Source: Salipiger thiooxidans (GTDB taxonomy: Bacteria; Pseudomonadota; Alphaproteobacteria; Rhodobacterales; Rhodobacteraceae). Taken from it: 64,000 nucleotides of DNA. The stretch covers positions 62,001 to 126,000 of the forward strand of contig NZ_FNAV01000012.1 of NCBI RefSeq assembly GCF_900102075.1, read 5' to 3'. The notes under the pieces were generated by a model that saw only the letters and a program-made list of their open reading frames with translations, was not told the DNA's origin and did not search any database. Below are positions 17,902 through 25,855 of this stretch, piece by piece. The position numbers and the translations under genes were made by a program. Each line of letters starts with the position of its first letter. Position 1 is the stretch's first letter.

Positions 17902-18525
17902 ATGAGCTTCACCATCGCCATCGACGGACCGGCGGCCGCCGGCAAGGGCACCATCAGCAAGCGGCTGGCGGCGCATTTCGGCTTCGGTCACCTCGACACC
18001 GGGTTGCTCTACCGCGCGGTGGGTCGCCTGATGCTGACCGGCACCGAGCCGGTGGCGGCGGCGCAGGCGCTGGTGGCGGCCGATCTCGAGGCCGAGGGGC
18101 TGCGCACGGCGCAGGTGGCGCAGGCCGCGAGCAAGGTCGCCGCGATCCCCGAGGTCCGCGCAGCACTGGTGGATTTCCAGCGCGCCTACGCCCGGCGGTC
18201 GGGCGGCGCGGTGCTTGACGGGCGCGATATCGGCACGGTGATCTGCCCCGAGGCCGAGGCCAAGCTCTTCGTCACCGCCAGCGCCGAGGTCCGGGCCCGC
18301 CGGCGCTTCGACGAGTTGCAGGGCAACGGGGTCCAGACCGATTACGAGACCGTCCTTGCCGAGACGAAGGAGCGCGACCACCGCGACCGCACCCGCGCCG
18401 ACGCGCCGCTGCGCCCGGCGGAGGACGCGGTGATCCTCGACACCTCGGAGATGGACATCGAGAGCGCCGTCGCGCAGGCCATCGCCGCGGTCAACGCCAC
18501 CATGAGCGAGAGGGCAGGGCAATGA
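17902..18525 (+). CDS. cmk: Cytidylate kinase Cmk
   Basis: Cmk phosphorylates CMP and dCMP. The 207-residue protein has the P-loop GPAAAGKGT (residues 8-16), the [13 protein letters not shown] nucleoside-binding segment, [14 protein letters not shown], and a lid region with [10 protein letters not shown]. It is slightly shorter than many homologues (about 220 residues) but complete. Its stop codon overlaps the start of the next gene in an ATGA arrangement (18522-18525). In most relatives cmk is followed by rpsA; here an aldo/keto reductase gene intervenes. Confidence 0.94.
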   Translation: MSFTIAIDGPAAAGKGTISKRLAAHFGFGHLDTGLLYRAVGRLMLTGTEPVAAAQALVAADLEAEGLRTAQVAQAASKVAAIPEVRAALVDFQRAYARRSGGAVLDGRDIGTVICPEAEAKLFVTASAEVRARRRFDELQGNGVQTDYETVLAETKERDHRDRTRADAPLRPAEDAVILDTSEMDIESAVAQAIAAVNATMSERAGQ

Positions 18526-19514
18526 GAACGCGCAACATCGGCGGGACGCAGGTCTCGTGCCTCGGCATCGGGGCGATGTCCTTCGCGGATTTCTACGGGC
18601 CCACGACCGAGGAGAACTCCTTTGCCATCCTCGATGCCGCCCGCGCCGCCGGGGTGACCCACATCGACACCTCGAACGTCTACGGCATGGGCCGCTCGGA
18701 GCGCACCATCGGGGCCTGGCTTGCGGCGAATCCCGGTGCGCGCGAAGGCGTGCACATCGCCACCAAGGCGGGGATCACCCGCACCGCCGACGGCCAACGC
18801 GCCTTCGACAACTCGCTGGCGCACATGGAGCACGAGCTCGACGGCTCGCTGGCGCGGCTGGGCACCGATTGCGTCGATCTCTTCTACGTGCACCGCTACC
18901 AGGCGGCGATCCCGGTCGAGGACGTGGCGGGCACCATGGGGCGGCTGGTCGAGAAGGGCAAATGCAAGGCCATCGGCTTCTCGGAGATCGCGCCGTCGAC
19001 GCTGCGCCGGGCCCATGCCGTGCATCCCGTCGCCGCGGTGCAGTCGGAATACTCGCTGTCGACGCGGCTGCCCGAGATGGGGCTGCTGCAGGCCTGCGAG
19101 GAGCTGGGCGTCGCGCTCGTTGCCTTTTCGCCGGTGGGGCGCTCGCTGCTGACCGACACGCCGATCACCCGCGAGCGGATCGCGGCCAACCCCTTCCTCG
19201 CCTCGAACCCGCGGATGATGGAGCCGAACCTCTCGGCCAACCTGAAGATCGTCGAGGGCTTCCGGGCGCTCGCCGCCGAGATGGGGCTGAGCGCCGCGGC
19301 GCTGGCCATCGCCTGGGGGCTGCACAAGGGCGGACACGTGGTCTCGATCCCCGGCACCCGCTCGGTCGCGCATTTCGCCGAGCTCGTGGCGGGCGCCGAG
19401 GCCGAGCTCACGGCCGAGGACATGGCCCGGGTCGAGACGGTGCTGCCGATCGGCTGGTGCCACGGCGACCGGTACTCGCGCGACCAGTCGGTGGGGCCCG
19501 AGAACTACTGCTGA
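18522..19514 (+). CDS. Aldo/keto reductase
   Basis: The 330-residue TIM-barrel oxidoreductase has the full AKR catalytic tetrad: Asp49 (HIDTSNVYG), Tyr54, Lys82 (IATKAG) and His124 (FYVHRYQ). The NADPH-binding C-terminus has [14 protein letters not shown]. It would reduce aldehydes or ketones with NADPH; the natural substrate is not predictable. The start overlaps the cmk stop (ATGA), so it is translated as part of the aroA-cmk transcript. It stands in a position where rpsA is expected, so it was probably inserted between cmk and rpsA and picked up coupling to cmk. Confidence 0.88.
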   Translation: MRTRNIGGTQVSCLGIGAMSFADFYGPTTEENSFAILDAARAAGVTHIDTSNVYGMGRSERTIGAWLAANPGAREGVHIATKAGITRTADGQRAFDNSLAHMEHELDGSLARLGTDCVDLFYVHRYQAAIPVEDVAGTMGRLVEKGKCKAIGFSEIAPSTLRRAHAVHPVAAVQSEYSLSTRLPEMGLLQACEELGVALVAFSPVGRSLLTDTPITRERIAANPFLASNPRMMEPNLSANLKIVEGFRALAAEMGLSAAALAIAWGLHKGGHVVSIPGTRSVAHFAELVAGAEAELTAEDMARVETVLPIGWCHGDRYSRDQSVGPENYC

Positions 19515-19537
19515 GCCCGCGGGGCCGGCGGCAGGAA

Positions 19538-19650
19538 GGGGGCGCTGCCCCCGTCGCGCGATGCGCGACTCCCCCGGGATATTTCAGGCCATTGGATGCC
19601 CATGGGCGGGGCTCCCGGTTTCCAATGGCCCCAAATATCCCCGCCGGAGG
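19538..19650. repeat. Dispersed intergenic hairpin repeat, copy C (composite, two facing ends)
   Basis: It has GGGGGC/GCCCCC (19538-19552), GTCGCGC/GCGCGAC (19553-19569), then CCCCCGGGATATTT. A second end in reverse orientation (AAATATCCCCGCCGG) follows. Between them GGGATATTTCAGGCCATTGG (from 19575) and its approximate complement ending at 19643 form a long imperfect inverted repeat, as if two units were fused head to head. Confidence 0.7.
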
Positions 19651-19704
19651 CATCCGGGGCTGCGGCCGGGCGGCGGGTCGGAACGAGGGCGCGGCGTTCG
19701 GGGC

Positions 19705-19733
19705 TTGATCCGGGCGCGCGCTTTGCGTATACC
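19705..19733 (+). promoter_or_regulatory. Probable sigma-70 promoter of rpsA
   Basis: TTGATC (19705-19710) and TATACC (19728-19733) are separated by exactly 17 bp. Transcription would start near 19740, giving an rpsA leader of about 186 nt that contains the terminator-like hairpin at 19781-19807. Confidence 0.65.
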
Positions 19734-19780
19734 GCGCCCGGTCAAGACAGGCGACAACGCCGCGGACAGGACAACGGGCA

Positions 19781-19807
19781 GGGCCAGGATTTCATCCGGC
19801 CCTTTTT
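19781..19807 (+). terminator. Intrinsic terminator-like hairpin inside the rpsA leader
   Basis: GGGCC and GGAT (19781-19790, one bulged A) pair with ATCC and GGCCC (19794-19802) and are followed by five T residues (19803-19807). It lies downstream of the predicted rpsA promoter and 119 bp before rpsA. It could be an attenuator, the 3' end of a short leader RNA, or the terminator of the upstream operon. Confidence 0.7.
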
Positions 19808-19925
19808 GTCATACGCGGATGTCTGAACGGGCCAGAAGGTTCGCCGCAAGTGCGGACATCATCCAAGACCGGCGGAGACAACCGCCCGGCCAGAAAAAAC
19901 GAATTGTAAAGGAACATGACGCCAC

Positions 19926-21602
19926 ATGGCTAACGCAACCATGGAGGAATTCGAGGCCCTCCTTAATGAAAGCCTCGAAATGGACACTCCGGACGAAGGT
20001 TCGGTTGTCAAAGGCAAGGTCATCGCGATCGAAGCGGGCCAGGCCATCATCGACGTCGGCTACAAGATGGAAGGCCGCGTCGATCTCAAAGAATTCGCGA
20101 ACCCCGGCGAAGCGCCCGACATCTCCGTCGGCGACGAAGTCGAGGTGTACCTGCGCTCCGCAGAGAACGCCCGCGGCGAAGCCGTCATCTCGCGCGAGAT
20201 GGCCCGTCGTGAAGAGGCATGGGACCGTCTCGAGAAGGCCTACGCCGACGACGCCCGCGTCGAAGGTGCGATCTTCGGCCGCGTCAAGGGTGGCTTCACC
20301 GTCGATCTCGGCGGCGCCGTTGCCTTCCTGCCCGGCTCGCAGGTCGACGTCCGCCCCGTGCGTGACGCGGGCCCGCTCATGGGTCTCAAGCAGCCGTTCC
20401 AGATCCTCAAGATGGACCGTCGCCGTGGCAACATCGTTGTCTCGCGTCGTGCGATCCTCGAGGAATCGCGCGCCGAGCAGCGTGCGGAAGTCATCGCCAA
20501 CCTCACCGAAGGCCAGACGGTCGACGGCGTGGTCAAGAACATCACCGAATACGGTGCGTTCGTCGACCTGGGCGGCGTGGACGGCCTGCTGCACGTCACC
20601 GACATGGCATGGCGCCGTGTGAACCACCCGTCCGAGATCCTGTCGATCGGCGAGACCGTCAAGGTCCAGGTCATCAAGATCAACAAGGACACCCACCGTA
20701 TCAGCCTCGGCATGAAGCAGCTGCAGGAAGATCCGTGGGATCTGGTTGCCGTCAAGTTCCCGCTGGGGTCGGTCCACAAGGGCCGCGTCACGAACACCAC
20801 CGATTACGGCGCGTTCGTGGAGCTGGAGCCGGGCGTCGAGGGCCTCGTTCACGTGTCCGAAATGTCCTGGACCAAGAAGAACGTGCACCCCGGCAAGATC
20901 GTCTCCACCTCGCAGGAAGTGGACGTCATGGTGCTCGAGATCGACCCGGCCAAGCGCCGCGTGTCGCTCGGCCTGAAGCAGACCATGCGCAACCCGTGGG
21001 AGGTCTTCTCCGAGACTCACCCCGAGGGCACGCAGGTCGAGGGCGAGGTCAAGAACATCACCGAGTTCGGCCTGTTCATCGGTCTCGACGGCGAGATCGA
21101 CGGCATGGTGCACCTCTCGGACCTCTCGTGGGACCAGCGTGGCGAAGAAGCCATCCAGGAATACCGCAAGGGCGACATCGTGCAGGCCGTGGTCACCGAA
21201 GTGGACACCGAGAAGGAGCGTATCTCGCTCTCGATCAAGGCCCTCGGCGGCGACAAGTTCGCGGAAGCCGTTGGCGGCGTGAAGCGCGGCTCGATCATCA
21301 CCGTGAACGTCACGGCGATCGAGGACGGCGGCATCGAGGTGGAATACGAAGGCATGAAGTCCTTCATCCGCCGCTCCGACCTGTCGCGTGACCGCTCCGA
21401 GCAGCGCCCCGAGCGGTTCTCGGTTGGCGACCACATCGACGTCCGCGTCACCAACATCGACAGCAAGACCCGTCGTCTGGGCCTGTCGATCAAGGCACGC
21501 GAGATCGCCGAAGAGAAGGAAGCCGTGCAGCAGTACGGGTCGTCCGACTCGGGTGCATCGCTGGGCGACATCCTCGGCGCAGCGCTCAAGGGCGACAACT
21601 GA
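19926..21602 (+). CDS. rpsA: 30S ribosomal protein S1
   Basis: The 558-residue protein is built from six S1 RNA-binding repeats, recognisable by recurring GxVKxITEYGAFVDLGG and GLVHVSEMSW type segments. Repeats three to six are the best conserved. S1 binds mRNA leaders and unwinds structure during initiation. The AAAGGA ribosome-binding site (19908-19913) is 12 bp from the start. A five-codon frame starting at 19916 (MTPHG, stop at 19931) overlaps the rpsA start out of frame. A promoter, a leader hairpin with a T-tract and this mini-frame suggest regulated expression; S1 autoregulation is known in other bacteria. Confidence 0.96.
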   Translation: MANATMEEFEALLNESLEMDTPDEGSVVKGKVIAIEAGQAIIDVGYKMEGRVDLKEFANPGEAPDISVGDEVEVYLRSAENARGEAVISREMARREEAWDRLEKAYADDARVEGAIFGRVKGGFTVDLGGAVAFLPGSQVDVRPVRDAGPLMGLKQPFQILKMDRRRGNIVVSRRAILEESRAEQRAEVIANLTEGQTVDGVVKNITEYGAFVDLGGVDGLLHVTDMAWRRVNHPSEILSIGETVKVQVIKINKDTHRISLGMKQLQEDPWDLVAVKFPLGSVHKGRVTNTTDYGAFVELEPGVEGLVHVSEMSWTKKNVHPGKIVSTSQEVDVMVLEIDPAKRRVSLGLKQTMRNPWEVFSETHPEGTQVEGEVKNITEFGLFIGLDGEIDGMVHLSDLSWDQRGEEAIQEYRKGDIVQAVVTEVDTEKERISLSIKALGGDKFAEAVGGVKRGSIITVNVTAIEDGGIEVEYEGMKSFIRRSDLSRDRSEQRPERFSVGDHIDVRVTNIDSKTRRLGLSIKAREIAEEKEAVQQYGSSDSGASLGDILGAALKGDN

Positions 21603-21629
21603 GCCTGAGCGACTTCGCTTGTGAATTGG

Positions 21630-21662
21630 GGGCCCCGCCGGAGAGATCCGGCGGGGCCCTTG
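21630..21662 (+). terminator. Terminator of rpsA
   Basis: GGGCCCCGCCGGA (21630-21642) pairs perfectly with TCCGGCGGGGCCC (21647-21659) around a four-base loop, giving a 13-bp stem followed by TT. The T-tract is short but the stem is very stable and begins 27 bp after the rpsA stop codon. Confidence 0.7.
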
Positions 21663-21744
21663 CCGTTCCGGGGGCTCGCGATCCTTGACAGGTCGCGTCC
21701 GCGGCGGTCAGTCTGGGCAGGGATTTCAACGAGGTCCTTTGCCG

Positions 21745-22353
21745 ATGCCCGATCGTTTCGGTTTCCGCCTTGCGGCCCTGATCGCGGCCATGGCCTGTCC
21801 CGCCCCCGTCGCCGCGCAATCGCTCGAGGACGTGGTGCCCTTCGATCCCGTCAACATGGCGGAGACGGGGCGCTTCTGCGAGGCGAACTGGGCAGACGTC
21901 CACGACGATCCGACCCTCAAACGCATGTGCCACAACGTCTTCATCTGCGGCGACGGCGGCTGCCTTCCGGAGTAGATCGTCGCGGTTGTGGCGCGGGAGC
22001 GCGAGGAGGAATTGCGCGCGGTCGTGGCAGGGCTGCCGCTCGACGGCTTCGCGCCATGCGATCCGGGCGATCCCTGGCAGCGGTATTACGCGGCGCCGCT
22101 GGAACAGGAGCTCGAGCCCATGGGGCTTCTCGGGTTCCTCGAGCCGCTTCGCGGTCGCGACGTGATCTCCTACTGCGGCAAGACCTTTCCGGGTTTCGAG
22201 GCCGACGTGGTGGCGACGCTGCGCCAGTTCGGCACCGAGGACCTGCTTCCCGGGGCTGTCGCGGCGGTCGAAAGTGCCTTCGGCGGCTTCTTCACGACGC
22301 TTTTCCTGACCCTCTTCGGGCAGGAGGCGCCGGAGACGCGTGCGCGCACGTGA
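21745..22353 (+). pseudogene. Secreted protein gene interrupted by an in-frame TAG
   Basis: The frame starts at 21745 with a signal peptide (MPDRFGFRLAALIAAMACPA, cleavage probably after VAAQS). It stops at TAG 21973-21975 after 76 codons, then stays open in the same frame to 22353. Read through, it would encode about 202 residues. A change of CAG (Gln) to TAG is the simplest cause. The second half (from 21976) has no ribosome-binding site and no good start codon. Cysteines occur on both sides (FCEANW, MCHNVFICGDGGC, SYCGKTF), suggesting a disulfide-bonded periplasmic protein. The function is unknown. It sits between rpsA and ihfB, which are usually adjacent. Confidence 0.65.
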
Positions 22354-22496
22354 CGCCCGCGAATCGCGCGAACGTGAAGAGGCCTTTCTGCGGCGCAGCA
22401 CCGCGCTATGTGGTCGGCAGACCGGCCGCTCGGCGGGAAAATGGCTTCAAACTGCTGCTACAGAATGCTTTTTCAGGGTGGCCGCCGGGTTTCCGG

Positions 22497-22526
22497 TTGG
22501 CGCGAAGGCGCCGAGTGTCGTAGAAC
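22497..22526 (+). promoter_or_regulatory. Possible promoter of ihfB
   Basis: TTGGCG (22497-22502) and TAGAAC (22521-22526) are separated by 18 bp and lie 38 bp before the ihfB start codon. The match to consensus is moderate. Confidence 0.4.
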
Positions 22527-22564
22527 GAAAAGGCGCGGAGAGACGCATTGAGGGATGTGCGAGG

Positions 22565-22846
22565 ATGATCAGATCGGAATTGATCCAGAAGATCGCGGAG
22601 GAGAACCCGCATCTCTACCAACGTGACGTGGAGCGGATCGTGAACACGATCTTCGAAGAGATCACCAATGCCATGGCCCGGGGCGACCGGGTCGAACTGC
22701 GCGGTTTCGGCGCCTTTTCGGTCAAGAAGCGCGATGCCAGGATGGGGCGTAACCCCCGGACGGGCGACGCGGTCGAGGTCGAGGAGAAGCACGTGCCCTT
22801 CTTCAAGACGGGCAAGCTGCTGCGCGACCGGCTGAACGGAAAGTAA
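22565..22846 (+). CDS. ihfB: Integration host factor subunit beta
   Basis: The 93-residue protein is a DNA-bending HU/IHF-fold subunit that pairs with IhfA. It has the IHF-beta start [17 protein letters not shown] and the DNA-binding arm [16 protein letters not shown], with the Pro (RNP) that intercalates into DNA. The length is normal. The start at 22565 is chosen because it gives the family N-terminus; upstream in-frame sequence is unrelated. It is followed after 10 bp by lapA and then trpF, a common order in the group. Confidence 0.95.
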   Translation: MIRSELIQKIAEENPHLYQRDVERIVNTIFEEITNAMARGDRVELRGFGAFSVKKRDARMGRNPRTGDAVEVEEKHVPFFKTGKLLRDRLNGK

Positions 22847-22856
22847 GAACAGGACC

Positions 22857-23207
22857 ATGCGCTACATTCGCTTTGCATTTCTGGGCGCCCTCGCGGTCGT
22901 CCTCATCGCCGTTGCGATGGCCAACCGCTCGATGGTCGAGCTGCAGCTGCTGCCCGATGAACTGGCGTCGTTGCTGAGCTTCCAGCAGACCCTGAGCCTG
23001 CCGCTGTTCCTGGTGTTCTTCGGCGGCATCGTCTTCGGCCTGCTGATCGGCTTCGTCTGGGAGTGGCTGCGCGAGCACAAGCACCGCGCCGCCGCCGCCG
23101 AGCGCAAGACCGAGGTCCGCAAGCTCGAGCGCGAGCTGAAGAAGACCCAGGCCGAGCGCGACAAGGACAAGGACGAGGTCCTCGCGATCCTCGACCAGAG
23201 CGCCTGA
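22857..23207 (+). CDS. lapA: LapA domain-containing inner membrane protein (DUF1049)
   Basis: The 116-residue protein has two membrane helices (about 6-22 and 46-66) and a charged coiled-coil tail from residue 75 (ERKTEVRKLERELKKTQAER). In gammaproteobacteria LapA works with LapB to control lipopolysaccharide synthesis through FtsH; the alphaproteobacterial relatives are less studied. The gene follows ihfB after 10 bp, so they share a transcript. No lapB homologue is seen in the window. Confidence 0.75.
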   Translation: MRYIRFAFLGALAVVLIAVAMANRSMVELQLLPDELASLLSFQQTLSLPLFLVFFGGIVFGLLIGFVWEWLREHKHRAAAAERKTEVRKLERELKKTQAERDKDKDEVLAILDQSA

Positions 23208-23303
23208 TCCTGCTTCAGGGCGCCGGCGCCCGTCCGGACTCCCTTGGGGGGATCCGGGCACCGGACCACGAGCCGGGCAACGCGCCAGATGGGACCTGTG
23301 GTC

Positions 23304-23975
23304 ATGGATGACATCCGGGTAAAGATCTGTGGGCTCAAAAGGCCCGAAGAGGTGGCGGCCGCCGCCGGTGCCGGTGTGCGCTACATCGGGCTGGTGTTCT
23401 TCCCGCGCAGCCCGCGGGCGGTGAGCCTCGGGCAGGCGCGGTCGCTGGCGCTCGAGGCGCCGGTGGGGCTCGCCAAGGTGGCGCTCGTGGTCGATGCCGA
23501 AGACGCGCTGCTCGACCAGATCGTGGAGACGGTGCCACTCGACATGCTTCAGCTGCACGGGCGCGAGAGCGTCGAGCGCGTGGTCGAGCTGCGCGCCCGC
23601 TACGGTCTGCCGGTGATGAAGGCGGTGGGGGTGGCCTCGGAAGAGGATCTCCCGGCGCTGCAGGAGTATGCGCGCGTGGCCGACCAGCTGCTGGTCGATG
23701 CCAAGGCGCCGAAGGGCTCCGTGCTTCCGGGCGGCAACGGGCTGAGCTTCGACTGGCGGCTGCTCGCCGGGCGGCGCTGGCCCTGTCCGTGGATGCTTGC
23801 CGGTGGGCTGACGCCCGACAATGTCGGGCAGGCCATCGCCCTGACCGGGGCGCGGCAGGTCGACGTCTCCTCGGGCGTCGAATCGGCGCCGGGGGTGAAG
23901 GATCTCGACAAGATCGCTGCCTTTGCCAGTGCCGCCGCTGCGGCGGGCACCGTGGACGCCGTCCCGCGGCTCTGA
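23304..23975 (+). CDS. trpF: Phosphoribosylanthranilate isomerase TrpF
   Basis: TrpF isomerises phosphoribosylanthranilate in tryptophan synthesis. The 223-residue TIM barrel has [11 protein letters not shown] with catalytic Cys9, the LQLHGRES strand, [11 protein letters not shown], and the phosphate-binding end [10 protein letters not shown] and [14 protein letters not shown] with the catalytic Asp. The start at 23304 ([10 protein letters not shown]) is preferred to an upstream in-frame ATG. trpB, which commonly follows trpF in relatives, is not here; a convergent or unrelated set follows instead. Confidence 0.94.
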   Translation: MDDIRVKICGLKRPEEVAAAAGAGVRYIGLVFFPRSPRAVSLGQARSLALEAPVGLAKVALVVDAEDALLDQIVETVPLDMLQLHGRESVERVVELRARYGLPVMKAVGVASEEDLPALQEYARVADQLLVDAKAPKGSVLPGGNGLSFDWRLLAGRRWPCPWMLAGGLTPDNVGQAIALTGARQVDVSSGVESAPGVKDLDKIAAFASAAAAAGTVDAVPRL

Positions 23976-24132
23976 GCCGCCACGGGCCCGGCGGCCCTCA
24001 AGCCCCACGGGCGCTGCCCATCGAAAAGGCTGGCTGCCGCCCTCGGCGCCCGCCGAGGGCGTTCCGCGCTGGAAACTCCCCCGACAGCGGTGCTTTGCTG
24101 CGTGCTGAAGCGCCCGGCAGGAGGAGCCCGCG

Positions 24133-24951
24133 ATGCGATTTTCCATACGTCACGAGACCGTCTACCGCTACGAGGCCCCGGTGAGCCTCGCGCCGCACGT
24201 GCTGCGGCTGACCCCGCGTGCCGACACCGGCCGCGTGCTGTCGCGGCGGCTGCTGATCCTGCCCGAGCCGCTGTCGCTGATCGAAGAGACCGACGCCCAC
24301 GGCAATTGCCTCACGCGGGTCGAATTCGGGCCCGCCACGCAGCGCCTCTCCATCGAGAGCCGGTTCGAGGTCGAGACGGCGGTCCCCGGCACGGCGGGGC
24401 AGGACGTCGTGCTGCCGTGGCGCGAGGCGCCGGAGGGGTTTGCGCCGTGCCTTGCGCAGGCCGATCCCGGCGCGGCAGTGCGGAGTTTCGCGCAGGGGAT
24501 GGTCGCCGCCGGGGGCGGGCGGGCGCCCGGCTTTCTCGATGCGCTGACCACGACGCTCTTTGCCCGCACCGACCGGCACATCCGCGAGACGGGCTATGCC
24601 CAGAGCCCTGAGGAGACGCTGCTGAGGGCACAGGGCGCGTGCCGGGACCTCGCGGTGCTCTTCATCGCCTGCTGCCGCCTCATGGGCCTGCCTGCGCGCT
24701 TCGTGAGCGGCTATCAGGCGCGGGCCGAGAGCGTCGATGGCAGGCGCCACCTGCACGCCTGGCCCGAGGTCTGGCTGCCCGGCGGCTGGGTCGCCTTCGA
24801 CCCGACCCACGGCACCCGTGTCAGCGACGGCCACGTGGCGCTCTTCGCCGCGCCGGAGCAGGCAGCAACGATGCCGGTGGAGGGCGGCTACTACGGCGCC
24901 CCGACGGGCGCTACGCTGCGCTACAGCGTGGAGATCGAGGCGACGGGCTGA
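24133..24951 (+). CDS. Transglutaminase-like cysteine peptidase family protein
   Basis: The 272-residue protein has an N-terminal bacterial transglutaminase-associated region (MRFSIRHETVYRYEAPVSLA) and a transglutaminase core. The catalytic triad is Cys170 (AQGACRDLAVLF), His208 (RRHLHAWPEVW) and Asp223 (AFDPTHG). No signal peptide is seen. Family members are thought to be peptidases or amide-bond-cleaving enzymes; the substrate is unknown. The gene follows trpF after 157 bp and converges with rpmJ, so it is probably its own transcription unit. Confidence 0.85.
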   Translation: MRFSIRHETVYRYEAPVSLAPHVLRLTPRADTGRVLSRRLLILPEPLSLIEETDAHGNCLTRVEFGPATQRLSIESRFEVETAVPGTAGQDVVLPWREAPEGFAPCLAQADPGAAVRSFAQGMVAAGGGRAPGFLDALTTTLFARTDRHIRETGYAQSPEETLLRAQGACRDLAVLFIACCRLMGLPARFVSGYQARAESVDGRRHLHAWPEVWLPGGWVAFDPTHGTRVSDGHVALFAAPEQAATMPVEGGYYGAPTGATLRYSVEIEATG

Positions 24952-25250
24952 GGGAAGGCGTGGCGCTGCGGGGGGAGGCGAGAGGGAGAGGCGGAGGTCC
25001 GTTGGCCGGAGCCCCGACTGCTCTCGCAGGGAGAGCCGGAGCCCGTGGAGCTCGGGGCCAGTGCTTGGCGAGCGTGGGCTCGAAGCAAGGGAGCGGGAAG
25101 GTCCGCGACGGAATCCGGAAAGCCAGCGAGTGCCGGTGAACCTCGGGTTCGGTGTCCGGCGCGCGCCAACCGGGGATGCGAGCCCTGCACGCGCCATCTG
25201 GAAAACAAGAGCCCGGGCAGGGCGGCGGCACGGCCCGGTCCGCCTAGTCC
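24952..25250. other. Intergenic stretch without recognisable gene
   Basis: About 300 bp of very G+C-rich sequence lies between the transglutaminase gene and the rpmJ terminators. Open frames exist on both strands, but they have composition typical of chance frames in such DNA and no family similarity. No promoter, repeat or RNA structure stood out. Confidence 0.5.
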
Positions 25251-25279
25251 GAAAAAAACAAAGCCCGGGAAACCCGGGC
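25251..25279 (-). terminator. Intrinsic terminator of the tRNA-Val/rpmJ unit (distal)
   Basis: GCCCGGG (25263-25269) and CCCGGGC (25273-25279) form a 7-bp stem with a three-base loop. Read on the minus strand the hairpin is followed by TTTGTTTTTTT (A-run 25252-25258 on the plus strand), a textbook intrinsic terminator. Confidence 0.9.
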
Positions 25280-25286
25280 CCTGGGA

Positions 25287-25315
25287 AAACAGAAAGGCCA
25301 CCCGCGAGGGTGGCC
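25287..25315 (-). terminator. Intrinsic terminator of the tRNA-Val/rpmJ unit (proximal)
   Basis: GGCCACCC (25296-25303) and GGGTGGCC (25308-25315) form an 8-bp stem with a four-base loop. On the minus strand TTTCTGTTTT follows. On the plus strand CTTGTT follows, so it may also work for the convergent transglutaminase gene. Confidence 0.8.
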
Positions 25316-25359
25316 CTTGTTCGTCTCGTGAGATCGCCCGGAGACGATCCTCAGCAGTT

Positions 25360-25485
25360 TCAGCCCTGACGAGCTTTGAAACGACGCTGGGTCTTGTTGA
25401 TCACGTAGACGCGGCCCTTCCGGCGCACGACGCGGCAGTCGCGGTGGCGCTGTTTGAGCGAGCGGAGCGAGTTTGCGACCTTCAT
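25360..25485 (-). CDS. rpmJ: 50S ribosomal protein L36
   Basis: The 41-residue product starts [20 protein letters not shown] and ends [13 protein letters not shown]. This is the form of L36 without the four zinc-binding cysteines of the classic type; only one Cys is present. It is common in alphaproteobacteria. The start at 25485 has AGGAGAG upstream. It lies 80 bp downstream of tRNA-Val on the same strand and ends in two tandem terminators. The promoter at 25718-25746 could therefore drive both. Confidence 0.95.
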   Translation of the reverse strand: MKVANSLRSLKQRHRDCRVVRRKGRVYVINKTQRRFKARQG

Positions 25486-25534
25486 TTGGGTCTCTCCTCT
25501 TATCGCGGCGCGCGAGCGCCAGCCGTTGAAGTCT

Positions 25535-25554
25535 GGCTTCGCTTCCGCGAAGCC
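25535..25554 (-). other. Hairpin between tRNA-Val and rpmJ
   Basis: GGCTTCGC (25535-25542) and GCGAAGCC (25547-25554) form a perfect 8-bp stem with a four-base loop, 11 bp after the tRNA CCA end. No T-tract follows on either strand, so it may be a partial terminator or a processing site separating the tRNA from the rpmJ message. Confidence 0.4.
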
Positions 25555-25565
25555 GGTGAAGGTCA

Positions 25566-25640
25566 TGGTGGGCGGTACTGGGATCGAACCAGTGGCCCCT
25601 ACGATGTCAACGTAGTGCTCTACCGCTGAGCTAACCGCCC
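25566..25640 (-). tRNA. tRNA-Val (anticodon GAC)
   Basis: Read on the minus strand the sequence folds into a full cloverleaf. Its acceptor stem is GGGCGGT/ACCGCCC, the D arm is GCTC/GAGC, the anticodon stem is CTACG/CGTAG with loop TTGACAT (anticodon GAC, reading GUC and GUU), and the T arm is ACTGG/CCAGT with TTCGATC. Discriminator A and an encoded CCA (25566-25568) complete it. Confidence 0.97.
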
Positions 25641-25717
25641 ATTCATGGCCTGCGCTTATGCTCTCATCATGCCCCGGAAAGTAACGGGGCGCGGGGAGAA
25701 CCGCGCCGGTGGAGGGC

Positions 25718-25746
25718 TCTATAAAAGGAGTCGGAGACCGTGGCAA
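25718..25746 (-). promoter_or_regulatory. Promoter of tRNA-Val (and probably rpmJ)
   Basis: On the minus strand TTGCCA (25746-25741) and TATAGA (25723-25718) are separated by exactly 17 bp. Transcription would begin near 25711, about 70 nt before the tRNA, with a G+C-rich stretch just after the -10, as is usual for stringently controlled tRNA promoters. Confidence 0.7.
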
Positions 25747-25855
25747 GGGCTTTCGGGAGAGAAATCCTGCATCCTGCCGATCTTTCCGAACCTCTTGCAA
25801 AACAGTCTTTTTGCAGCGGTGGAAATCGGGCTAGAGTGATCCGGAAGGAGACGGA

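Noticed and set aside
24952-25250. Overlapping frames on both strands in the gap before the rpmJ terminators
   Set aside because: No similarity to any family I recognise, no ribosome-binding sites, and composition typical of chance frames.
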